Below, piece by piece: positions 9,579-16,340 of a stretch of DNA of 64,000 nucleotides. The notes under the pieces were generated by a model. It ran no database searches, had not been told where the DNA came from, and saw nothing but the letters and a program-made list of their open reading frames with translations. Source of the stretch: Hyphomonas atlantica corrig. (GTDB lineage: Bacteria; Pseudomonadota; Alphaproteobacteria; Caulobacterales; Hyphomonadaceae); contig NZ_AWFH01000034.1 of the NCBI RefSeq assembly GCF_000682715.1, forward strand, positions 62,001 to 126,000, in the 5' to 3' direction. The first letter of the stretch is position 1; every line of letters starts with the position of its first letter. The position numbers were made by a program, and so were the translations under genes.

Positions 9579-10460
9579 ATGTTCCATGGCTCAATCCCAG
9601 CACTCGTCACCCCCTTCAAGAATGGGGCCGTTGACCGGGACGCATTTGTTGCACTGGTAGAGCGCCAGATTCAGGGCGGTTCCAGTGCACTTGTGCCGGT
9701 CGGCACCACGGGCGAGACATCCACACTTTCAACGCAAGAGCATAAAGATGTCGTAACGCTTTGTGTTGAAATTACCAAAGGCCGCGTGCCCGTGATTGCC
9801 GGGGCCGGGGCCAACGCCACAGATGAGGCGATCGAACTGGTCGAACATGCCAAGACGGTCGGCGCTGACGCAGCGCTTGTCGTCTGCCCTTACTACAACA
9901 ATCCCAATCAGGATGGCCTTGAGGCCCATTTCCGCGCCATCAACGATGCCGTCGCGATGCCGGTGCTGCTATACAACGTTCCCGGCCGCACAGTCGTTGA
10001 TCTGGCGCCAGACACCGTCGCGCGCCTCGCCCAGCTGCCGAATATTGTCGGTATCAAGGATGCGACTGGCGACATGGAGCGTGTCAGCCAGCACATGGCA
10101 GCGATCCCTGAGGGCACACAATTCGTTCAATTGTCAGGCGATGATCCAAGCGCGCTCGGCTATCTCGCCATGGGCGGGATGGGCTGCATCTCCGTCACCG
10201 CGAACGTCATGCCGGAGGCCTGCGCCGCGATGCACAAGGCTTTCCACGCCGGAAACCTGGACGAAGCCCGCGCCATTGAGCGCAAGCTGATCGCGCTGCA
10301 CAAGGCGATGTTCTGCTCGCCTTCGCCGGGTCCGGCCAAATATGCCTTGTCGAAACTGGGGCTTTGCACCGATGAGGTGCGCTTGCCGATCACGGCGCCA
10401 TCTGCAGAAAAGCGGGCCGAAATTGATCAGGCCATGGCGCTTGCGGGTTTGAACGCCTAA
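9579..10460 (+). CDS. dapA: 4-hydroxy-tetrahydrodipicolinate synthase
   Basis: This 293-residue TIM-barrel aldolase condenses pyruvate with aspartate semialdehyde in lysine/meso-DAP synthesis. The substrate motif [10 protein letters not shown], the catalytic tyrosine in YNVPGRT (about 132) and the Schiff-base lysine in GIKDATGD (about 160) are all present. I chose the ATG at 9579 because the family begins '[13 protein letters not shown]'. The in-frame upstream extension to 9513 has no family similarity. smpB follows after 9 nt, so the two are probably co-transcribed. Confidence 0.95.
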   Translation: MFHGSIPALVTPFKNGAVDRDAFVALVERQIQGGSSALVPVGTTGETSTLSTQEHKDVVTLCVEITKGRVPVIAGAGANATDEAIELVEHAKTVGADAALVVCPYYNNPNQDGLEAHFRAINDAVAMPVLLYNVPGRTVVDLAPDTVARLAQLPNIVGIKDATGDMERVSQHMAAIPEGTQFVQLSGDDPSALGYLAMGGMGCISVTANVMPEACAAMHKAFHAGNLDEARAIERKLIALHKAMFCSPSPGPAKYALSKLGLCTDEVRLPITAPSAEKRAEIDQAMALAGLNA

Positions 10461-10469
10461 ATCAGGGCG

Positions 10470-10949
10470 ATGGCAAAGAAGAGTCAGACAAAGGGCCGCT
10501 CGGATGGGCTGGTCGCGGAGAACCGCCGCTCTCGCCGCGATTATGCGGTTGAGGACACGCTGGAGGCTGGCATCATGCTGGTCGGCTCCGAAGTTAAATC
10601 CCTGCGTCAGGGCAAAGCGAATATCGCCGAAGCCTATGTCAGCCCGGAAGATGGTGGGCTCTACCTGATCAATGCGGATATCCCGATCTACAATGCTGCC
10701 AACCGGTTCAACCATGAGCCGAAGCGCAAGCGGAAGCTGCTCGTGTCAAAGCGCGAACTTGCGAAGCTGTCCCAATCCGTAGATCGGGCGGGGCGCACGA
10801 TTGTGCCGCTGAAGCTCTATTTCAACGAGCGCGGCCTGGCCAAGCTCCTCATCGGCCTTGCGACCGGCCGCAAGAGCCATGACAAGCGCGAAGTTGAGGC
10901 CAAACGCGACTGGCAACGACAAAAGGCGCGGATTCTGAAAGAGGGCTGA
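10470..10949 (+). CDS. smpB: SsrA-binding protein (tmRNA cofactor)
   Basis: This 159-residue protein brings tmRNA to stalled ribosomes for trans-translation. The sequence has the family hallmarks: N-terminal [18 protein letters not shown], the [14 protein letters not shown] beta-barrel core, the PKRKRKLL segment and a C-terminal helix rich in Lys/Arg ([15 protein letters not shown]) that mimics the codon-anticodon helix. It is directly downstream of dapA, an arrangement seen in other alphaproteobacteria. No tmRNA gene is seen in the window. Confidence 0.96.
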   Translation: MAKKSQTKGRSDGLVAENRRSRRDYAVEDTLEAGIMLVGSEVKSLRQGKANIAEAYVSPEDGGLYLINADIPIYNAANRFNHEPKRKRKLLVSKRELAKLSQSVDRAGRTIVPLKLYFNERGLAKLLIGLATGRKSHDKREVEAKRDWQRQKARILKEG

Positions 10950-10959
10950 GGCCTACCTC

Positions 10960-11757
10960 TCAGGCAGTGCGAAGTTTTCTGCCGCGAAGCCTCAGCAGGC
11001 CTTGCCAGACAATCAGGGCGATCAAGGGCGCAAACGCCAGCAGGAACGGCCAGGCGGTCTGGTTGAAGCTTTCGGGAAACACTTGCGGTTGCCCCAGGAA
11101 AAGTGAGCCGGATGCGATGAACATCGAGAAACACATGCGCCAGAGGTGGCGGGAAATGCGCGCCGTGTAGGACAGCGCCTGTCGCAGGATCACATTCAAT
11201 TCGCCGAATGCGGCGATACTGCCAGCCACAATGAACAGGATGAAGGCCTGGGGCGGCGAGCCATCCACGGTGCCGGTTGCGCTGTTCGCGCCCATATACA
11301 TGAACACCACGCCCATCAGCGTTATGCCGAGCGCCGTCGCCAGTCCCACATAATGCCGCCAGTTGGTTCGGACAGGCCCACGCTGGCGAACTGTGATCAA
11401 AGCTGTGATGAGCAGGTACAAGGCGAGAATACCTGCCACGAAGTTCGGTCGTTGGCCCTCCTCAAGGAACGGCGCAACGCCCGCACCAATCAGATAGGTG
11501 ACGAACATCGAAACGAAGAAGACTTTCCCCGCAAGGCGGTGCAAGGCTTGCCCTTTACGCGCTGCAATCGCTGCGACGCCGGATGCGAGTCCCACCGCGC
11601 CGCCGCCAATATGGGCATAAAGCAGAGCGTCCGTGGCAAGTTTGATCCATAGGGGCGCGTCCGGATCAACTTCGAGCTTTGCAGCATGCGCGACACCTGT
11701 GCCGAGAAAAACCAATGCGAAAACGCATGTGAGCAGCGGAACAGCATATCTAGGCAT
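10960..11757 (-). CDS. DUF2306-like integral membrane protein
   Basis: This 265-residue protein has a signal-anchor and roughly seven hydrophobic helices. The HRLAGKVFFVSM segment (histidine at the start of a helix, after a small loop) resembles the DUF2306 predicted membrane proteins, whose biochemical role is unknown. It stands alone, convergent with smpB 11 nt away. An A/T-rich double TTATCG-ATAA motif lies immediately upstream (11769-11794), suggesting repressor control. The family assignment is from the overall pattern only. Confidence 0.6.
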   Translation of the reverse strand: MPRYAVPLLTCVFALVFLGTGVAHAAKLEVDPDAPLWIKLATDALLYAHIGGGAVGLASGVAAIAARKGQALHRLAGKVFFVSMFVTYLIGAGVAPFLEEGQRPNFVAGILALYLLITALITVRQRGPVRTNWRHYVGLATALGITLMGVVFMYMGANSATGTVDGSPPQAFILFIVAGSIAAFGELNVILRQALSYTARISRHLWRMCFSMFIASGSLFLGQPQVFPESFNQTAWPFLLAFAPLIALIVWQGLLRLRGRKLRTA

Positions 11758-11768
11758 CGGGCATCCCC

Positions 11769-11794
11769 TTATCGAATAACAATATTATCGATAA
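11769..11794. promoter_or_regulatory. Candidate operator with repeated TTATCG(A)ATAA
   Basis: Two related copies, TTATCGAATAA (11769-11779) and the perfect palindrome TTATCGATAA (11785-11794), lie in a conspicuously A/T-rich patch 11 nt upstream of the membrane-protein start. The outer TTATCGA/TCGATAA arms also form an inverted repeat. The regulator is not identified. Confidence 0.4.
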
Positions 11795-11821
11795 ACGGAA
11801 AACGCTTCGATGGCAACTCCC

Positions 11822-12469
11822 TTAGGCCGTATCGGTCACGCCCTTTGCCAATGCGAACACACCCTCGAACATCTCCGGAGTCAGGCGGCCGGTATTCGTG
11901 TTGTAGCGGCTGCAATGATAGGACGAGATCAGCGCCAGCGGCCGACCTGCGAACTCCACATCATAATGCGTGCCGTGGCCGAAGGGGTAATCCTTCAGCT
12001 TCAGCCCCAGCGTCCGCACCGTGGAATCATGGGAAATCTTGCCGAGGCAGATCATGGCCTTCAGCTTTGGCAGCGCCGCGATGCGCGCTGACAGGAAAGG
12101 CCGACACTGGTTGATCTCCGCGCCAACCGGCTTGTTCTGCGGAGGCACACAGCGCACAGCATTGGTGATCATGGCGCGTTTCAGTTCCAGCCCGTCATCC
12201 GGCCGCGCATCATAAGTGCCGGTCGAGTAGCCGAACTTGTCGATGGTCGCGTAGAGCAGGTCCCCGGCCCAGTCGCCGGTGAATGGTCGGCCCGTCCGGT
12301 TTGCCCCGGTCACGCCGGGTGCAAGGCCGATGATCAGCAATTCGGCATCCTCCGGCCCGAAGCTCGGCACGGCGCCGTTGAACCAATCCGGCTCTTTCGC
12401 CGCGACCTCTTCCCGATACGCCACAAGGCGAGGGCAAAGAGGACAATCGGCCGGGGCTTCTGGACTCAT
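11822..12469 (-). CDS. Uracil-DNA glycosylase, family 5 (UDGb-type)
   Basis: This 215-residue base-excision repair enzyme removes uracil and probably other deaminated bases from DNA. The motif GLAPGVTGANRTGRPFTGD is the UDGb form of motif A, and SYHCSRYNTNTGRLT is the family-5 C-terminal motif. The CPLCPRL N-terminus and the internal cysteines around CVPPQNK could serve the family's Fe-S cluster. I start at the ATG at 12469. The frame remains open upstream, but that sequence is the translated hairpin repeat (PSPRGERG). On the minus strand the repeat arm reads GGGAGAGGGGT directly before the ATG and provides the apparent Shine-Dalgarno. It is last in a run of minus-strand genes starting at the SoxR-type promoter. 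Confidence 0.9.
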   Translation of the reverse strand: MSPEAPADCPLCPRLVAYREEVAAKEPDWFNGAVPSFGPEDAELLIIGLAPGVTGANRTGRPFTGDWAGDLLYATIDKFGYSTGTYDARPDDGLELKRAMITNAVRCVPPQNKPVGAEINQCRPFLSARIAALPKLKAMICLGKISHDSTVRTLGLKLKDYPFGHGTHYDVEFAGRPLALISSYHCSRYNTNTGRLTPEMFEGVFALAKGVTDTA

Positions 12470-12470
12470 A

Positions 12471-12508
12471 CCCCTCTCCCCCCGGGGAGAGGGGCAGGGG
12501 TGAGGGGG
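12471..12508 (+). repeat. Left hairpin repeat flanking the DUF559 gene
   Basis: The perfect 11-bp arms CCCCTCTCCCC (12471-12481) and GGGGAGAGGGG (12484-12494) have a 2-nt loop and are followed by the G-rich tail CAGGGGTGAGGGGG. It is an inverted copy of the repeat at 12879-12915. Its hairpin end faces outward (1 nt from the UDG start codon) and its tail faces the DUF559 stop codon 13 nt away. Confidence 0.85.
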
Positions 12509-12521
12509 CACACAGTTGAAG

Positions 12522-12866
12522 TCATAGTCCCAATCTCTCCTGCACAAGACCCATCAGATGGTCTGCATCAAACACGTCGCTAGCTGGAACTCGCAGGAAA
12601 TCCCAGCCAAGTCCACGCAGCGCCTGCTCACGGATGTCATCCCGCGCCTTCACCTCCGGCAGCTTGTGGATGCCGCCATCGATCTCGATGATCAGCCGCA
12701 CTTTCGTGATGGCGAAATCGACGATGTAGCCGTTGATCGGGTGCTGTCGGCGGACCGGGAAGCCCTGCTTGCGAAATTGGCGCAATATCTGCCATGCGAC
12801 CTGTTCAGGCGCATTGGCGTCCTGCCGCAGGCGACGGGCGCGCGGCGTGGACAAGTCACGTGTCAT
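12522..12866 (-). CDS. DUF559 (Vsr-like) endonuclease-domain protein
   Basis: This 114-residue protein fits the DUF559 family, which has the Vsr/PD-(D/E)XK restriction-endonuclease-like fold. Seen here are the N-terminal helix EQVAWQILR, then FRRQ-type FPVRRQHPINGYIVDF, the acidic strand pair D..I-x(8)-LIIEIDGGIH (candidate metal ligands Asp/Glu/Asp) and the C-terminal GWDFLRVPASDV strand. It is not a standard restriction-modification or mismatch-repair Vsr: no methyltransferase is nearby. Its SD-like GAGGGAG is formed by the tail of the flanking repeat. Substrate and role are unknown. The tight repeat frame suggests it is the mobilising component of the repeat family. Confidence 0.88.
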   Translation of the reverse strand: MTRDLSTPRARRLRQDANAPEQVAWQILRQFRKQGFPVRRQHPINGYIVDFAITKVRLIIEIDGGIHKLPEVKARDDIREQALRGLGWDFLRVPASDVFDADHLMGLVQERLGL

Positions 12867-12878
12867 CGGCTTTGCGCT

Positions 12879-12915
12879 CCCTCACCCCCGGCCCCTCTCC
12901 CTCAAGGGAGAGGGG
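12879..12915 (-). repeat. Right hairpin repeat flanking the DUF559 gene
   Basis: The tail CCCTCACCCCC (12879-12889) is followed by perfect 11-bp arms CCCCTCTCCCT (12892-12902) and AGGGAGAGGGG (12905-12915) with a 2-nt loop. Its reverse complement matches the left repeat in both hairpin and tail, with differences mainly in the loop-proximal bases. The compensating C/G versus T/A change next to the loop keeps pairing perfect. Confidence 0.85.
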
Positions 12916-12918
12916 AGT

Positions 12919-14847
12919 CTAGTACCCATCCGCGCTGCCATCCTTGCGCATTTCGGTGGCGGCGATCCAGGCGCCGGTCTCGAAGTCGCGCATGATGGCC
13001 TGATAGCCGCCTGCATTCGCCTTGCAGCACTCGACCGTGTGACCGCGCGCTTCCAGTTCGGCGCGAGTTTCCGGCGGGATGCCGCTTTCCAGATGCACGA
13101 CGCCCATGTCGCTCTCACATTTGTCGCCGTTCAGATCATCCGTTGGCTCGCAGCCGCCGACATGTTCCCAGCGCGCGGCGTCGCCGGCCTCCTGAAGGCC
13201 CATGTCGAAATCGACGAGGTTCAGGATGACCTGCACATGGCCCTGCGGCTGCATGCCGCCGCCCATCAGGCCAAAGCTAAGCCAAGGCTCGAACGGGCAG
13301 GCCTGTTCGATCGGTTCGGCGCGCACCTGACAGCCCGGCATGTCCTTCTTGAAAGCAAAGGCGGGGATGATCGTGTGGAAGGGGCGCTTGCCCGGCTCGA
13401 ACACGTTCGGATGGGCCGGGTCGAGGCTGAACAACTGGCCCCGGTCCTGGAACATGAAGCCGAGGCCATCCGCAACGAGCCCTGTGCCCATGCCGCGATA
13501 GTTTGACTGGATAAGGGAGACCATCATGCCGTCCTTGTCGGTGACGGTGAGATAGGTGGTGTCGCCGTCGTTCAGCTTGGCATCTGCGTCTGCGAAGCCG
13601 GGGGCAGGAGGTGCCATCGCCTGACCGAGGTCAATCGTGTCTGCCCGTTCAGCATTGTAGCCGGGGCGAACAAAGATAGCGGGATCAATTCCGGACGTTT
13701 CTGGATCAGCATAGCCAGCCGCCCGGTCTGCAAAGGCGAGCCGTTTCGCTTCCACCTGCGCCATGATGCTGTCGGCCGAGCCGAAGCCCATGCCGCGCAG
13801 GTCAAACCGTTCCAGCATCTGCAGCATCTGAAGCGCCGCGATGCCCTGCGTGTTCGGCGGCAATTCGCAGACCTTGTAGTCGCCGCGATAGGTCACACAG
13901 ATCGGCTCGACCCATTCGCCGGTATGGGCGGCAAAGTCCTCATAGGTCAGGAAGCCGCCGATCCGTTCGAAATAGTCGCCCATGATGTGGGCGGTTTCGC
14001 CGGAATAGAATTCGTCCCGGCCCTTGTAAGCGATCCGCTCCAGCGTGTCGGCCAGATCAGGATTGCGGAACAGGCTACCTTCCTTCGGCGCGGGCGAGAA
14101 ATAGGTCGCCTTCGCATTGTCGAACTCTTCCAGCATGCCGCTGTCAGCCGCTTCCTGCAGGCGCGTTGCGTTGCGGCCCCAATAATAGGCGATGACCTCA
14201 GGAATCGGCGCGCCGTTGCGAGCGTACTGAATGGCCGGTTCGAGGTTCATGTTCATCGGCTGCTTGCCGAACTTGTCATGCAGCGCGTACCAGCCATCAA
14301 CCGTGCCGGGCACGGTTACCGGCGCAGCGCCGAAGGGCGGAATCTCTTCGCCTTGCATGAATTCGTCGGCTTTCGCCTGCATGTCGTCCAATGTCGCGCT
14401 CATGGGTGAGCGGCCGGAACCATTATAGCCGTAGAGCTGCTGCGTTTCCGGGTCCCAGACGATGGCAAACAGATCGCCGCCGATGCCGTTTCCGGTCGGC
14501 TCGACCAGGCCGAGCATCGCATTTGCGGCAATGGCAGCGTCCACGGCTGAGCCGCCCGCTTTCAGCACATCAAGCGCCGTCTGCGTGGCGAGGGGATGGG
14601 CCGTGGCGGCCGCGCCATTGGGGGCCACCACTGAGGAGCGGGTGCCAAGGTCCCGCCCGGTAATCATCCGGTCACCCGGCCCCGGCGGGGTAGCTTCGGC
14701 ATCCTTTTCGACGGATATCCGGACCACTTTCTTCTGCGTGACCTTGGCGGTCGCGTCTACTTGCGTTTCATCCGGTGCTGGCGGTGTAGCGCACGCGTAC
14801 AATCCGATAGCCAGCGCTGTTGCGGCGATTGCCTGAATGGGTCTCAT
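12919..14847 (-). CDS. ggt: Gamma-glutamyltransferase (periplasmic lipoprotein)
   Basis: This 642-residue Ntn-hydrolase cleaves or transfers the gamma-glutamyl group of glutathione outside the cytoplasm. The N-terminus is a lipoprotein signal with lipobox LYAC (Cys19). TGNGIGGDLFAIV is the conserved early motif. The autoprocessing nucleophile Thr lies in DGDTTYLTV (about 426), so the precursor would split into a large and a small subunit. SNYRGMGTGLV follows. The SD GGAGAGG precedes the ATG at 14847. It lies third in the minus-strand run from the SoxR-type promoter, and its stop is 3 nt from the hairpin repeat. Confidence 0.93.
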   Translation of the reverse strand: MRPIQAIAATALAIGLYACATPPAPDETQVDATAKVTQKKVVRISVEKDAEATPPGPGDRMITGRDLGTRSSVVAPNGAAATAHPLATQTALDVLKAGGSAVDAAIAANAMLGLVEPTGNGIGGDLFAIVWDPETQQLYGYNGSGRSPMSATLDDMQAKADEFMQGEEIPPFGAAPVTVPGTVDGWYALHDKFGKQPMNMNLEPAIQYARNGAPIPEVIAYYWGRNATRLQEAADSGMLEEFDNAKATYFSPAPKEGSLFRNPDLADTLERIAYKGRDEFYSGETAHIMGDYFERIGGFLTYEDFAAHTGEWVEPICVTYRGDYKVCELPPNTQGIAALQMLQMLERFDLRGMGFGSADSIMAQVEAKRLAFADRAAGYADPETSGIDPAIFVRPGYNAERADTIDLGQAMAPPAPGFADADAKLNDGDTTYLTVTDKDGMMVSLIQSNYRGMGTGLVADGLGFMFQDRGQLFSLDPAHPNVFEPGKRPFHTIIPAFAFKKDMPGCQVRAEPIEQACPFEPWLSFGLMGGGMQPQGHVQVILNLVDFDMGLQEAGDAARWEHVGGCEPTDDLNGDKCESDMGVVHLESGIPPETRAELEARGHTVECCKANAGGYQAIMRDFETGAWIAATEMRKDGSADGY

Positions 14848-14989
14848 CAGCCTCTCCTGTCCTCGTTTGAGGAGAGCTTAGCGCGCTTCGGGGCAGAAGC
14901 GAGTCCCAGTCGGTGTCGGGGAAGTCGTCGCGCGGTCGCCAGCCCTGGCCGAACGCGTCCAGGTAGGAATGGATCAATCCGTCAAGCAT
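14768..14989 (-). CDS. Possible small ORF coupled to the VOC gene
   Basis: The start ATG (14989) overlaps the end of the VOC gene by 8 nt, and the frame runs into the start of ggt. The first ~35 codons are dominated by G/C at third positions (GAC, TTC, CTG, CCC), as in neighbouring genes, and this bias fades after LLPRSAL. The encoded start is MLDGLIHSYLDAFGQGWRPR. I do not recognise it. It may be a genuine small protein or the remains of a gene shortened by deletion against ggt. The overlap with ggt argues against the full 73 residues being functional. Confidence 0.3.
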   Translation of the reverse strand: MLDGLIHSYLDAFGQGWRPRDDFPDTDWDSLLPRSALSSPQTRTGEADETHSGNRRNSAGYRIVRVRYTASTG

Positions 14990-15365
14990 AGCTCACAACC
15001 TCCCACTCGATGTCGTCATGGTCGTGGAAATAGAAGCGACTGCCGGGGTCATAGGTCTGGTGGCTGTGGGTGCGATAACCGGCGTCGAGGATCTTCCGCT
15101 CGGTCGCGTCCAGATCATCCACCAGAATGCCGAAATGATTGACGGCGCCTGTCCGGTAATAGCTTTCCTGTTCCGGCTGGTCCTGCTGGGGCAGGGCATA
15201 GAGCGCGATGTAATCCTCGTCCGTGCCGACATGCACCGTGTATCCATCATACTTCGCTGGCCCCTCCCAGCGCACTTTCCAGCCGAACAGTTTCGTCAGC
15301 ATGGACGCGGTTTTCTTCGGGTCGCGAACCGTTACGTTCACGTGTTCAAACTTGGCAATGCTCAT
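14982..15365 (-). CDS. VOC-superfamily (glyoxalase-like) protein, SoxR-controlled
   Basis: This 127-residue protein is one vicinal-oxygen-chelate module with two beta-alpha-beta-beta-beta repeats. Likely metal ligands are His in FEHVNVTV (repeat 1), His in VNHFGILVDD (repeat 2) and Glu in IEWEVVSY at the C-terminus. These suggest a glyoxalase, dioxygenase or resistance-type fold with an unassigned substrate. It is the first gene downstream of a textbook SoxR promoter (15410-15440), so induction by redox-cycling compounds is expected. ggt and the UDG gene follow on the same strand. Confidence 0.82.
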   Translation of the reverse strand: MSIAKFEHVNVTVRDPKKTASMLTKLFGWKVRWEGPAKYDGYTVHVGTDEDYIALYALPQQDQPEQESYYRTGAVNHFGILVDDLDATERKILDAGYRTHSHQTYDPGSRFYFHDHDDIEWEVVSYA

Positions 15366-15409
15366 TGTTTTCGACTCCGTTTCGTCTTGATCAAATCTCT
15401 GATATGGCT

Positions 15410-15440
15410 GTCGTAATTCCTCAACTTAAGTTGAGGTCAA
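15410..15440 (-). promoter_or_regulatory. SoxR-type promoter and operator
   Basis: The perfect 18-bp palindrome CCTCAACTTAAGTTGAGG (15419-15436) is a SoxR box with the E. coli soxS consensus half-sites. On the minus strand, -35 TTGACC (15440-15435) and -10-like TACGAC (15415-15410) are separated by 19 bp. This is the over-long spacer that MerR-family activators untwist. The promoter fires toward the VOC-ggt-UDG run. Because soxR begins within 30 nt on the other side, autoregulation is also possible. Confidence 0.92.
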
Positions 15441-15462
15441 GCGCGAAATGGAAGGTTTTTTC

Positions 15463-15930
15463 ATGGCGGTTCAGACGGGGCTGACAATCGGCGAAGTGGC
15501 TGCGCGGACCGGCCTGTCGGTCTCGGCGATCCGGTTTTATGAGGGACGCGGGCTCGTGCATCCCGAGCGTTCACCGGGTGGTCAGAGGGTTTTCCTGCGG
15601 TCGGATATCCGCCGCTTGTCGTTCATTCTGATTGCCCAGCAGATCGGGCTGACAATTGAGGAGATCGGCCAGCTTCTGTCGTCACTGCCTGACCGACGGA
15701 CGCCAACGAAGCGGGATTGGACGCGGATCAGTACCGCCTTCCGGCATTTGCTGGACGAGCGCATCGCGCTGATGGAGCGCACACGGCGGAAGCTGGATGG
15801 GTGTATCGGGTGTGGGTGCCTGTCGCTGAAAAAGTGCCAGCTATACAATCCGGAGGACCGCGCGCGCGGGCTTGGCACCGGGCCGCGTTTCCTGCTGGAC
15901 GATGTCAGCGTGGTATCGACCGAATCCTAG
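15463..15930 (+). CDS. soxR: Redox-sensitive MerR-family activator SoxR
   Basis: This 155-residue homodimeric DNA-binding sensor activates its target promoter when its [2Fe-2S] cluster is oxidised. The N-terminal winged HTH contains TIGEVAARTGLSVSAIRFYE. A dimerisation helix follows, then the cluster motif C-x2-C-x-C-x5-C in CIGCGCLSLKKC, which is unique to SoxR among MerR proteins. The ATG at 15463 has GGAAGG 7 nt upstream and is preferred. An in-frame ATG at 15448 would add five residues. There is no soxS, as is usual outside enterics, so SoxR acts directly on the divergent VOC/ggt/UDG genes. Confidence 0.95.
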   Translation: MAVQTGLTIGEVAARTGLSVSAIRFYEGRGLVHPERSPGGQRVFLRSDIRRLSFILIAQQIGLTIEEIGQLLSSLPDRRTPTKRDWTRISTAFRHLLDERIALMERTRRKLDGCIGCGCLSLKKCQLYNPEDRARGLGTGPRFLLDDVSVVSTES

Positions 15931-16340
15931 TCGTTGCGCGCTGGGGGCTGAGGGAAATAGTGGGTCGCCATGCGGGTCGCAATTTCCTGGCCTTTCACGG
16001 CGAAATCCGCTTCCGCTTCAACCGCGCGATTGTCACAGGACTGGTAGATGCGGCCAGCGCTGGTGAAGGCTTCGTTGAAAGCCTCGACAAGTGAGCTGCG
16101 TACCGCACCGCGATTGGGCGCTTCATATTTCAACATGTCGGACATGTAGCGCCGCCAGTACTGGTCGCCCCGGCCATTGCACTCGACCCGAATGGCGTGC
16201 GCGGCGCCCAATGTGGCGGCCAAATCCTTGGCATCACGGAAGTAATCCGGCCCGCGCATTGGCAGATCGGACTGCGCCACGCTTGCGCCGCAGAAGGCGA
16301 GCGCGCTAAGCAGGAGGACATGAAAACCTGTTTGCTTCAT
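15927..16340 (-). CDS. TIGR02301-type exported protein of unknown function
   Basis: This 137-residue protein has a signal peptide (MKQTGFHVLLLSALAFCGASVAQ, cleavage after about 22). The mature domain has RVECNGRGDQYWRRYM, APNRGAVRSSLVEAFN and YQSCDNRAVEAEADFA segments, with paired cysteines that could form a disulfide. This pattern matches an alphaproteobacterial family of periplasmic proteins (TIGR02301) without known function. Its stop overlaps that of soxR by 4 nt (convergent). Its first 21 nt overlap the start of the divergent dehydrogenase gene, so the two cannot have fully independent leaders. Confidence 0.75.
   Translation of the reverse strand: MKQTGFHVLLLSALAFCGASVAQSDLPMRGPDYFRDAKDLAATLGAAHAIRVECNGRGDQYWRRYMSDMLKYEAPNRGAVRSSLVEAFNEAFTSAGRIYQSCDNRAVEAEADFAVKGQEIATRMATHYFPQPPARND

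Larger units (their letters stand above)
12471..12915. mobile_element. Putative minimal mobile unit: DUF559 gene between inverted hairpin repeats
   Basis: A 114-residue DUF559 endonuclease gene is framed by two inverted copies of the same hairpin-plus-tail repeat, with 13 and 12 nt between gene and repeats. The unit fills the whole ggt-UDG gap: the ggt stop is 3 nt from one end and the UDG start 1 nt from the other. The geometry recalls REPINs and RAYT genes flanked by REPs, with a nuclease in place of the RAYT transposase. No target-site duplication is obvious. That it moves is inference. Confidence 0.5.

Noticed and set aside
12482-12560. N-terminal extension of the UDG frame upstream of its ATG
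   Set aside because: The extra residues are only the translated hairpin repeat (PSPRGERG) and belong to the inserted unit, not to the enzyme.
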